Positions 7,798 to 14,301 of a stretch of 16,935 nucleotides of DNA are shown here, in pieces. The number at the start of each line of letters is the position of its first letter. Within the stretch, counting starts at the first letter, position 1. The notes beneath the pieces are model-generated. The model was not told the DNA's origin, did no database searches, and was given only the letters and a program-made list of their open reading frames with translations. The position numbers and the translations under genes were made by a program. This DNA is from CAZCBD01 sp964496755 (GTDB lineage Bacteria > Bacteroidota > Ignavibacteria > Ignavibacteriales > Melioribacteraceae), in NCBI GenBank assembly GCA_964496755.1, contig CAZCBD010000036.1, positions 1 through 16,935 of the forward strand, written 5' to 3'.

Positions 7798-7871
7798 CGG
7801 AACGTGGCGCAGTCCGGTAGCGTACTTGAATGGGGTTCAAGTGGTCGCGGGTTCAAATCCCGCCGTTCCGA
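7798..7871 (+). tRNA. tRNA-Pro (anticodon GGG)
   Basis: The cloverleaf is complete. The acceptor stem CGGAACG (7798-7804) pairs with CGTTCCG (7864-7870), followed by the discriminator A7871. The D arm spans 7807-7823. The anticodon stem CTTGA/TCAAG encloses a 7-nt loop with T33 and anticodon GGG at 7832-7834 followed by G37. The T arm contains GTTCAAATC. The C1-G72 pair, A73 and G37 are the known identity features of bacterial tRNA-Pro. CCA is not fully encoded (the genomic 3' end reads ACA), so it must be added enzymatically. The gene reads the proline codons CCC and CCT. Confidence 0.95.
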
Positions 7872-7880
7872 CAATTTTAG

Positions 7881-7907
7881 GCAGCTTTAATAAGCTGCTT
7901 TTTTTTT
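7881..7907 (+). terminator. Rho-independent terminator after tRNA-Pro
   Basis: A perfect 7-bp stem, GCAGCTT (7881-7887) and AAGCTGC (7892-7898), encloses a TAAT loop and is followed at once by nine T residues. It lies 10 nt after the tRNA and ends the merR-tRNA transcript. Confidence 0.9.
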
Positions 7908-8019
7908 ATCTTTAATTAAGATTTTTTTTAATCCTTTCATTAAATCCCCAAAATTGTTAAAAAAAATTGCATCTAAGAGTATTTTCAATTATCTTTATTT
8001 TACTTTAGGAACAAAGCTA

Positions 8020-8064
8020 ATGGCAAAAAAAGGGTGTTTTTGCTGTTTATTTACAAACAAATAG
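8020..8064 (+). CDS. Possible 14-residue leader peptide (MAKKGCFCCLFTNK) upstream of the thioredoxin gene
   Basis: This short reading frame begins with ATG, has an AGGA ribosome site (8007-8010) 9 nt upstream, and stops 10 nt before the start of the TlpA-like gene. It encodes a Cys-rich peptide with a CFCC core. A perfect 7-bp inverted repeat, GCAAAAA (8023-8029) and TTTTTGC (8037-8043), lies inside it. A Cys-rich leader before a thiol-disulfide protein would be a reasonable place for translational control, but frames this short arise easily by chance and there is no comparative evidence here. A weak sigma-70-like pair, TTGCAT (7967-7972) and TATCTT (7990-7995) with 17-bp spacing, lies upstream. 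Confidence 0.3.
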   Translation: MAKKGCFCCLFTNK

Positions 8065-8074
8065 TGGGGTTAAC

Positions 8075-9700
8075 ATGTATTATCACAGAATAATCAAAAT
8101 TATTTCAATTCTTTTTTTCTTTTCATTACTATTTTCGCAAACCACAATAATTAAAGGAAAATTACTAGGGCATGATAACAAACCGTCTGAATTTGCAACT
8201 ATAAGCATCGGTACGCTAAGTCAAGTTTATTTTAATAATTTTCATCATACTGATAAAAATGGAAATTACAAAATAGTTATAGATAAACCGGGCAATTATA
8301 AAATTATGTTTGCAATGCCTAATCATAAAGCTGAAAAGCTTATTGTAATAAATGATAAATCTCAAGAGCTTGTTATTGACGTGAATTTGGCAACATACAA
8401 ATTTAAAGATTTTGATGAAGTTTATACTGCCGGTAGTTTTAATAATAATAATATTAAAGCTCCCGAAAAAATGAAAAAATCTGAAAACGGATTGTATATT
8501 TTTGAATTTGATACAAAATTAAAAAAAGTAGAATATCAATTATGTAGCATAACTGCCAATGACAGAACAATTAATTCACCTGTTAGTAAAGAATTTGTAC
8601 CCGATTCTACCGGTGATTTCAGATCCGTTATATACCCTGAAAACGGTAAAATTAAAATAATTTTTAATCCAAATGATTTAATTAAAAGCAATAAGAAATT
8701 TAGATATGAATTGTCAGGCAATAAAACACTTGCCAATTTGAACAAGCAACTACTATACATAAAAAGTGAATTAGAGTTATTAAAAGATGAGTTTTTTGAT
8801 TTTCTGAAAAAAAATAAAACTGTTAAAGGTTTTCAGCCTTCACATGCTGAATTTTTTGAAAATTTACCGGCTTTAATTGAAAAAGAAAAAAATAACAGCG
8901 ACTTATATAAATGTGCTTATCTTTCCGCAGCCTCTTACATGACCGGAAAAGTTGATTTTAAAAAAGCCGAGGAATACTTTAATTCGTTAGAACCTACCAA
9001 TATAGTTTGGAGTATTTTGCCGAATGCTTTTATGATATACAGAAATATCTTTCCACGATATAAGCATTCTGAAATTATGGAGAAATTTGCCGCCCAAACC
9101 AACTCTTTAGATATTATATATTTTATTTTGATAAATAAAGCCGCAAATGCATTCTATTCTAAAAATACAGAAGAATTGAAAAAACTTTCCAATCTTATTA
9201 AAGAAAAGTATGCCGATAATAAAAAAATATACGGGATTATTAAACAATTTCCTTCTGAAATAAAAATTCTTCTAGGTAAGGAAATACCTGATTTTAAAGT
9301 CAAATCAATTGATGATCCGAATGTAACCATTTCGAAAGAAAAAATGATGGGGAAAATTTATTTGTTGGATTTTTGGGCTACATGGTGCGGACCTTGCGTA
9401 AATGAAATGGAAAGTTTGCACAAAGCTTATGAAAAATTCAAACAAAAAGGATTCGAAATTATTAGTTTGTCAATAGATAGGAATGTTGATGTAATTAAAA
9501 AATTCAGATCTCTAAAATGGAATATGCCTTGGAAAAACGGTTTTATCAACAATAGTGACGGACTTAAAATTAAAAAAGATTTTGAAGTAATTGGAATTCC
9601 TAAACCGATATTAGTCGGCAAAGATGGGAAAATATTGGCACTTGATTCAAATTTGCGAGGCGAAGAGCTTGAAAAAACGTTGGAAAAATATTTTAAGTAA
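8075..9700 (+). CDS. TlpA-like thiol-disulfide oxidoreductase with N-terminal beta-sandwich region
   Basis: This is a 541-residue envelope protein. Residues 1-22 form a signal peptide (basic MYYHRIIK, hydrophobic core, end near LFSQ). Residues about 23-110 resemble a carboxypeptidase-regulatory-like beta-sandwich (IKGKLLGHDNKPSEFATISI...). A further stretch, about 113-215, has the look of another beta domain. A helical region (about 218-395) without recognised motifs follows. The C-terminal thioredoxin/AhpC-TSA-like domain (about 400-541) carries LLDFWATWCGPC with active-site Cys438 and Cys441 and the cis-Pro segment VIGIPKPILV. It probably acts as a periplasmic disulfide reductase, as in other Bacteroidota TlpA/ResA-like proteins. 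The N-terminal domain labels are inference. A weak GGGG element precedes the ATG. It stands alone between two terminators. Confidence 0.85.
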   Translation: MYYHRIIKIISILFFFSLLFSQTTIIKGKLLGHDNKPSEFATISIGTLSQVYFNNFHHTDKNGNYKIVIDKPGNYKIMFAMPNHKAEKLIVINDKSQELVIDVNLATYKFKDFDEVYTAGSFNNNNIKAPEKMKKSENGLYIFEFDTKLKKVEYQLCSITANDRTINSPVSKEFVPDSTGDFRSVIYPENGKIKIIFNPNDLIKSNKKFRYELSGNKTLANLNKQLLYIKSELELLKDEFFDFLKKNKTVKGFQPSHAEFFENLPALIEKEKNNSDLYKCAYLSAASYMTGKVDFKKAEEYFNSLEPTNIVWSILPNAFMIYRNIFPRYKHSEIMEKFAAQTNSLDIIYFILINKAANAFYSKNTEELKKLSNLIKEKYADNKKIYGIIKQFPSEIKILLGKEIPDFKVKSIDDPNVTISKEKMMGKIYLLDFWATWCGPCVNEMESLHKAYEKFKQKGFEIISLSIDRNVDVIKKFRSLKWNMPWKNGFINNSDGLKIKKDFEVIGIPKPILVGKDGKILALDSNLRGEELEKTLEKYFK

Positions 9701-9717
9701 ACATGTTATTTTTTGCA

Positions 9718-9743
9718 AAAAGCGTGGTATCGGCCACGCTTTT
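9718..9743 (+). terminator. Rho-independent terminator after the TlpA-like gene
   Basis: A perfect 10-bp stem (9718-9727 with 9734-9743; core AGCGTGG/CCACGCT) encloses a 6-nt loop and ends in a run of four T. It begins 17 nt after the stop codon. The T tract is short, but the A run on the other side means it could also work on the minus strand. It separates the thioredoxin gene from the hydrogenase operon. Confidence 0.75.
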
Positions 9744-9764
9744 GAATTTAAACCTCCAAAATAT

Positions 9765-9866
9765 GAGAATAATAACCGGTAGATTTTCCCATTATTTAGA
9801 AACAAAAACTTAATATCGAGAATAAAATCGCTAAAATGAATTTCAATAGAGAAAAATATACTCTAT
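9765..9866 (+). promoter_or_regulatory. Candidate enhancer/operator region upstream of the sigma-54 promoter
   Basis: The spacer between the terminator and the hydrogenase promoter contains repeated elements. GAGAATAA occurs at 9765-9772 and again at 9818-9825, 53 bp apart (about five helical turns), and the related GAGAAAAA lies at 9849-9856. ATCGAGAA (9815-9822) has an exact inverted copy, TTCTCGAT, at 9894-9901 around the expected transcription start. ATAGAG (9846-9851) and CTCTAT (9861-9866) form a 6-bp inverted repeat with a 9-bp spacer ending 6 bp before the -24 element. Enhancer-binding proteins of sigma-54 promoters usually bind 70-200 bp upstream, which fits, but the region is AT-rich and each element alone could be chance. 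Confidence 0.35.
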
Positions 9867-9871
9867 AAAAA

Positions 9872-9887
9872 TGGCACATTAATTGCG
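9872..9887 (+). promoter_or_regulatory. Sigma-54 (RpoN) promoter of the hydrogenase operon
   Basis: The sequence TGGCACATTAATTGCG matches the -24/-12 consensus TGGCACG-N4-TTGCW except at the seventh base and the last. The invariant GG (9873-9874) and GC (9885-9886) are separated by exactly 10 bp. Transcription should start near 9898, leaving a leader of about 24 nt with a GAGG ribosome site before hydC. Sigma-54 promoters need an ATPase activator; the response regulator cut by the window end is a candidate. Confidence 0.8.
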
Positions 9888-9921
9888 GAATATTTCTCGA
9901 TTACAATTAACGAGGAAAAAG

Positions 9922-10392
9922 ATGCACAAAAAATTATTCGAAAAATACCCTCCAAAAGACAGAAGTAACCTAATTCCCTTATTACAAGATGTACAGGAAA
10001 TATACGGTTATTTACCGGAAGAAGCATTGCAAGATGTAGCTGATTTCTTGTCAATGGCTCTTAGCGGTGTTTACGGAGTAGCTACTTTTTATAATCAATT
10101 CAGATTAACTCCACTTGGCAAATATGTAATTCGCGTTTGCCGTGGTACGGCTTGTCACGTTAAAGGCTCGGCAAATGTTCTATATTCTTTAGAACAAGAA
10201 TTGGAATGCAAAGCCGGCGACACTACCAGAGATAAATTATTTACACTAGAAACAGTTGCTTGCATTGGAGCTTGTTCAATTGCACCGGTTATCAGTGTAA
10301 ATGATGAGTATTTTGGCAGAGTAAGCGTTAAAGAAATACCCAAAATAATAAACAAATTCAGAAAAGAAGCTAAACAAAAATTGGAAAAATAA
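9922..10392 (+). CDS. hydC: NADH dehydrogenase NuoE-like [2Fe-2S] subunit of [FeFe]-hydrogenase complex
   Basis: This is the small electron-transfer subunit of a soluble NAD(P)-linked [FeFe]-hydrogenase (HydC/HndA type). With 156 residues it has the NuoE length and layout: a helical N-terminus (LIPLLQDVQEIYGYLPEEAL), the conserved GVATFYNQF segment (52-60), and the thioredoxin-like [2Fe-2S] domain with CRGTAC (C73, C78) and CIGAC (C114, C118) as the four ligands. I place the start at the ATG at 9922, preceded by GAGG (9912-9915) with 6-nt spacing. The longer frame from the TTG at 9883 would begin inside the -12 element of the sigma-54 promoter, upstream of the expected transcription start, so it is unlikely. 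hydB follows after 14 nt. Confidence 0.93.
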   Translation: MHKKLFEKYPPKDRSNLIPLLQDVQEIYGYLPEEALQDVADFLSMALSGVYGVATFYNQFRLTPLGKYVIRVCRGTACHVKGSANVLYSLEQELECKAGDTTRDKLFTLETVACIGACSIAPVISVNDEYFGRVSVKEIPKIINKFRKEAKQKLEK

Positions 10393-10406
10393 GAGTAGAG
10401 ATTAAA

Positions 10407-12380
10407 ATGGAAAAATTTATAGATGTTGGTTTACATACTCCTGAAAATCCAAATAATGCTTTCATTTCAATTTGTTCAGGTGGACCGTTAAATGAAAAGA
10501 ATGAAAAACTTGAAAATGAAATCAAAGAATTGAATGAAAGATTATTGTATAAAAAACATGATAAACCCGTTATTTTTATTGGAATGGGAACTTGCGGACT
10601 GGCTTCGGGAGCAGGTAAAGTAAAAGATGCTTTTGAAGAAGAATTAAAAAAACATAATATTGATGCACTAATAGTACCTACCGGTTGTATCGGGTTCTGT
10701 GCAGTTGAACCTATTGTGGATATTAAAATGCCGGGCAAAGATAGAGTAGTTTATTCCGAAGTTCAGGATAAAGATGTGCCTGCTTTGGTAAAAGCCGCTT
10801 TAATTGAAAACGGTATTTATAAAAAAAGATTATTGGGCAAACATGGCAAAAGTACCGAAGAGGTTAAATCCATTTACGATATTCCTTTCTTTGCCAAACA
10901 AGAAAAAAGAGTTTTAAGTAATTGCGGAATTATTAATCCTGATTCCATTGATGAATACATTGCAAATGGCGGCTTCAAAGGAATAGACAAAGCACTTCGC
11001 TTAATGAATCCCGGTGAAGTTGTAAATGAAGTATTGGAAAGCGGACTTCGCGGCAGAGGCGGTGGCGGTTTCCCAACCGGAAAAAAATGGGAGTTTGCTT
11101 ATAATCAAAAAGTTGAAACAAAATACATTGTTTGCAATGCCGATGAAGGTGACCCAGGCGCATTTATGGATAGAGCGGTTTTGGAATCCGATCCTTATAG
11201 ATTAATTGAAGGAATGATAATCGGCGGTTATGCAATTGGAGCCAATTACGGCTACATTTATTGCCGTGCGGAATATCCATTGGCAATTGAAAGATTGGAA
11301 CGAGCAATTAAAACTTGCCATGAATATGGTTTGTTAGGTGAAAATATTTTAGGTAGTGGATTTAAATTCGATTTAAAAATAAAAAAAGGTGCGGGAGCAT
11401 TTGTTTGCGGCGAAGAAACCGCTTTAATTGGCTCAATTGAAGGTAAACGCGGAATGCCTAAACCAAGACCCCCGTTCCCGGCAGTTAGCGGTTTATTTGG
11501 AAAACCAACCATTATCAACAATGTTGAAACTTTTGCAAATGTACCCGATATCATTTCAAAAGGTGCTTGCTGGTTTAATGCCATCGGTACCGAAAAATCA
11601 AAAGGAACAAAAGTTTTTGCTCTTAGTGGCAAATTGGTTAACAGTGGCTTGGTAGAAGTTCCGATGGGTACTACTTTAAGAGAAGTTGTATTCGATATTG
11701 GCGGCGGAATTGCAAACGGAAAAAAATTCAAAGCTGTTCAAATTGGCGGACCTTCGGGCGGTTGCTTGCCGGAAAGTGTAATTGATACTAAAGTTGATTA
11801 CGATTCATTGATTGAAGTTGGTGCCATGATGGGCTCCGGCGGTTTTGTTGTAATGGATGAAAATACTTGTATGGTTGACGTTGCCAAATTCTTTATGACT
11901 TTTATTACTAGTGAATCCTGCGGTAAATGTGTGCCCTGTAGAGAAGGTACAAAAAGAATGTTGGAAATTTTGGAAAGAATTCCTAAATCATACGATAATG
12001 AAGAGAATAAAGAAGAATCTCTTCAAAGATTTAAAGGTATTGTTCATTTAAAGAGATTAGCACAAGTAATTCAAGATACATCACTATGCGGACTTGGAAA
12101 ATCGGCTCCGAATCCAATTCTATCCGGATTAAGATATTTCAAGGATGAGTATGAAGAACATTTATTCGAAAGAAAATGTAGAGCCGGGGTTTGCAAAGAA
12201 TTACTTACTTATAGAATTATTACGGATAAATGTACCGGTTGCGGACTTTGTTTAAGAAAATGTCCGAATGAATCAATTATAGGTGAGAAAAAACAACCGC
12301 ATCAAATTATTGAAAACACTTGCATTAAATGCGGAATGTGCTATGAATCATGTAATTTTGAAGCAATTGAAGTTTTTTAA
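10407..12380 (+). CDS. hydB: NuoF-like flavin/NAD(H) and FeS subunit of [FeFe]-hydrogenase complex
   Basis: This 657-residue subunit links NAD(P)H to the hydrogenase and, in characterised trimeric enzymes, is the site of flavin-based bifurcation. Residues 54-110 are a thioredoxin-like [2Fe-2S] domain with Cys63, Cys94 and Cys98. The FMN/NADH-binding core contains GLRGRGGGGFPTGKKWEF (213-230), CNADEGDPGAFMDR (243-256) and GAGAFVCGEETALI. The N3-type [4Fe-4S] site is SCGKCVPC (C505, C508, C511) with C561. The C-terminus carries a two-cluster ferredoxin (C609/C612/C615/C619 and C639/C642/C645/C649), as in HydB of Thermotoga-like bifurcating enzymes. In the N-terminal domain only three Cys lie at conventional places. 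The ATG is preceded by a weak purine stretch (GTAGAG). The gap to hydA is 39 nt. Confidence 0.95.
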   Translation: MEKFIDVGLHTPENPNNAFISICSGGPLNEKNEKLENEIKELNERLLYKKHDKPVIFIGMGTCGLASGAGKVKDAFEEELKKHNIDALIVPTGCIGFCAVEPIVDIKMPGKDRVVYSEVQDKDVPALVKAALIENGIYKKRLLGKHGKSTEEVKSIYDIPFFAKQEKRVLSNCGIINPDSIDEYIANGGFKGIDKALRLMNPGEVVNEVLESGLRGRGGGGFPTGKKWEFAYNQKVETKYIVCNADEGDPGAFMDRAVLESDPYRLIEGMIIGGYAIGANYGYIYCRAEYPLAIERLERAIKTCHEYGLLGENILGSGFKFDLKIKKGAGAFVCGEETALIGSIEGKRGMPKPRPPFPAVSGLFGKPTIINNVETFANVPDIISKGACWFNAIGTEKSKGTKVFALSGKLVNSGLVEVPMGTTLREVVFDIGGGIANGKKFKAVQIGGPSGGCLPESVIDTKVDYDSLIEVGAMMGSGGFVVMDENTCMVDVAKFFMTFITSESCGKCVPCREGTKRMLEILERIPKSYDNEENKEESLQRFKGIVHLKRLAQVIQDTSLCGLGKSAPNPILSGLRYFKDEYEEHLFERKCRAGVCKELLTYRIITDKCTGCGLCLRKCPNESIIGEKKQPHQIIENTCIKCGMCYESCNFEAIEVF

Positions 12381-12419
12381 TTGCAATTCTTTAATTGAAA
12401 AATTGAAATGGAGTATAAA

Positions 12420-14159
12420 ATGGTTGAATTAACCATAAATAATATAAAAGTTAAAGCTGAAGAAGGAATGACGATCCTTGATGCAGCAAAATCGGTTGGT
12501 ATTAATATCCCTACACTTTGCCACATGAAAGATTTATTTCCAACAGGTGCTTGCCGTATGTGCGTAGTTGAAATTGATGGTATGAAAGGTTTAACTCCAT
12601 CATGTGCATATCCCGTACAAGAGGGAATGAAAGTAAACACAAATTCACCTCGCGTTAGAACGGCAAGAAAAACAATAGTTGAATTATTGATTGAAAATCA
12701 TCCTCAGGATTGTTTGGTTTGTGTTAGAAACAAAAATTGTGAGTTGCAAGATTTATCCGAGCAATACGGTGTTCGCGAACATAGATTTATTGGCGAAAAG
12801 AAAAATCATGCAATCGATATTTCCAGTGCATCTATGGAAAGAGACCCCGCAAAATGTATTCTTTGCGGCAGATGCGTAAGAACTTGCAACGAAATTCAAA
12901 AAATTGGTGCAATTGATTTTACAAATCGCGGTTTCAGCAGTAACGTAACAACACCTTTTAACAAAGGATTAAATGTTAGCGATTGTATTCTTTGCGGACA
13001 GTGCATATTGGTTTGTCCAACTGCTGCTTTAAGAGAAAAATCGCATTTAAAAGAAGTACAAAATGCACTATCTGATAAAAAGAAATATTGTGTTGTGCAA
13101 GTTGCTCCGGCTGTTAGAGCAAGCTTAGGCGAAGAATACGGAATGCCGCTCGGGACAAATGTAACAGGTCAATTGGCAACCGGATTACGAAGATTAGGTT
13201 TTAAACGGGTCTTCGACACTAATTTTGCGGCAGACTTAACAATTATGGAAGAAGCAACAGAATTTGTGCACAGAGTATCAAACAAAGGTACTTTGCCAAT
13301 GTTTACAAGTTGCTGCCCGGGCTGGGTAAAACATATTGAACAAAACAGACCGGCATTATTAGATCATCTTTCAACATGCAAATCGCCACATGAAATGGAA
13401 GGTGCCATAATTAAATCATATTATGCAAAAAAAATGAACATCAATCCGGAAGATATCTTTGTGGTTTCAATTATGCCGTGTACTGTTAAAAAATTTGAAT
13501 CTGACAGAGCCGAATTGGCCAATGAAAAAATGCAAGATGTGGATGCAGTATTAACAACAAGAGAATTATTACGATTCTTCAAAATGGCCGGAGTTGATTT
13601 TAACGATTTACCGGAAGAAGAGTTTGATAATCCTCTTGGCGAATCAACCGGTGCAGCAGCTATTTTCGGTACATCCGGTGGTGTTATGGAAGCTGCCGTT
13701 AGAACTGCATATGCCAAAATAACAGGTGAAGAACTTGATGCAATGCATTTGGATGATATTCGCGGAATGGAAGGAGTAAAAGAAGCTACATTAAAAGTTG
13801 GCGATTTGAATGTTAAAGTAGCTGTTGTTAACGGAATAGGAAATGTTAACCCCATTTTAGATTCAATTGAAAAAGGTGAATGCGACTATCACTTCGTTGA
13901 AGTTATGAGTTGCCCCGGCGGTTGCATTAACGGTGGCGGACAACCAATTCACCAAGATCCTGAAAAAATAAAAAAACGCGTCGCTGTTTTATATGAAATA
14001 GATGATAAAAGTAAAAATAGAAGATCACACGAAAATGAGTCGCTTAAACAATTGTACAAAGAATTTCTTGGCGAACCAAATAACCATCTTTGCCATGAAT
14101 TGTTGCATACTCATTATGTTGATAGAAGATCTTACTTAAAAGAAAAACCTAATCACTAA
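12420..14159 (+). CDS. hydA: Catalytic [FeFe]-hydrogenase subunit with complete H-cluster
   Basis: This subunit reduces protons or oxidises H2 in the cytosol with NAD(P)H and ferredoxin as redox partners. Its 579 residues align in layout with clostridial CpI. A [2Fe-2S] ferredoxin uses C34, C45, C48 and C62; a His-Cys [4Fe-4S] site uses H94, C98, C101 and C107; two [4Fe-4S] clusters use C146/149/152/156 and C189/192/195/199. The H domain follows. The three H-cluster loops are intact: TSCCPGW (296-302; Cys298 for proton transfer, Cys299 ligand), MPCTVKK (352-358; Cys354) and MSCPGGCINGGGQP (496-509; Cys498, Cys502). The C-terminal LLHTHY is conserved. I start at the ATG at 12420 because GGAG (12410-12413) lies 6 nt before it; the ATG at 12408 overlaps that ribosome site and adds only four residues. 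Confidence 0.96.
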   Translation: MVELTINNIKVKAEEGMTILDAAKSVGINIPTLCHMKDLFPTGACRMCVVEIDGMKGLTPSCAYPVQEGMKVNTNSPRVRTARKTIVELLIENHPQDCLVCVRNKNCELQDLSEQYGVREHRFIGEKKNHAIDISSASMERDPAKCILCGRCVRTCNEIQKIGAIDFTNRGFSSNVTTPFNKGLNVSDCILCGQCILVCPTAALREKSHLKEVQNALSDKKKYCVVQVAPAVRASLGEEYGMPLGTNVTGQLATGLRRLGFKRVFDTNFAADLTIMEEATEFVHRVSNKGTLPMFTSCCPGWVKHIEQNRPALLDHLSTCKSPHEMEGAIIKSYYAKKMNINPEDIFVVSIMPCTVKKFESDRAELANEKMQDVDAVLTTRELLRFFKMAGVDFNDLPEEEFDNPLGESTGAAAIFGTSGGVMEAAVRTAYAKITGEELDAMHLDDIRGMEGVKEATLKVGDLNVKVAVVNGIGNVNPILDSIEKGECDYHFVEVMSCPGGCINGGGQPIHQDPEKIKKRVAVLYEIDDKSKNRRSHENESLKQLYKEFLGEPNNHLCHELLHTHYVDRRSYLKEKPNH

Positions 14160-14166
14160 GATTAGG
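14148..14166 (+). other. RNA hairpin at the hydA stop codon
   Basis: CCTAATC (14148-14154) and GATTAGG (14160-14166) form a perfect 7-bp stem whose 5-nt loop contains the hydA stop codon. No T tract follows, so it is not a normal intrinsic terminator. It may protect or partly insulate the hydCBA message from the sensor-kinase part of the transcript. Confidence 0.45.
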
Positions 14167-14301
14167 ATAGCTTTAGTCGAATTTATAGATTCTGCTTTAA
14201 AATTAGCGGAGGAAATATGAGCACTCAAATAATTAGTACCATTAGTGATAGGTGTAAACGTTGTTATTCTTGTATTCGGGAATGCCCGGCTAAAGCTATC
14301 C
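14165..14301 (+). repeat. 12-bp perfect inverted repeat bracketing the sensor-kinase ribosome site
   Basis: GGATAGCTTTAG (14165-14176) and CTAAAGCTATCC (14290-14301) are exact reverse complements. As RNA the helix can extend to 15 bp through one GU and two GC pairs (14177-14179 with 14287-14289). The intervening loop of about 107 nt contains the GGAGG ribosome site (14208-14212), the ATG (14217) and the first codons of the kinase gene. The left arm shares two bases with the hairpin at the hydA stop. A role in setting translation of the low-abundance sensor is possible but unproven. Confidence 0.45.

Noticed and set aside
9883..9921. Longer hydC N-terminus from the TTG at 9883
   Set aside because: The TTG is part of the -12 element of the sigma-54 promoter and lies upstream of the expected transcript start; the ATG at 9922 has a good GAGG site.
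12408..12419. Alternative hydA start at the ATG at 12408
   Set aside because: It overlaps the GGAG ribosome site serving the ATG at 12420, and the homologous N-terminus begins at MVELTINNIKV.
13421..13855. Minus-strand open frame of 144 residues opposite hydA, and similar frames opposite hydB and the kinase
   Set aside because: They lie within well-supported genes on the other strand, have no recognisable motifs and show Ser/Pro/Thr-rich compositions typical of antisense shadows.
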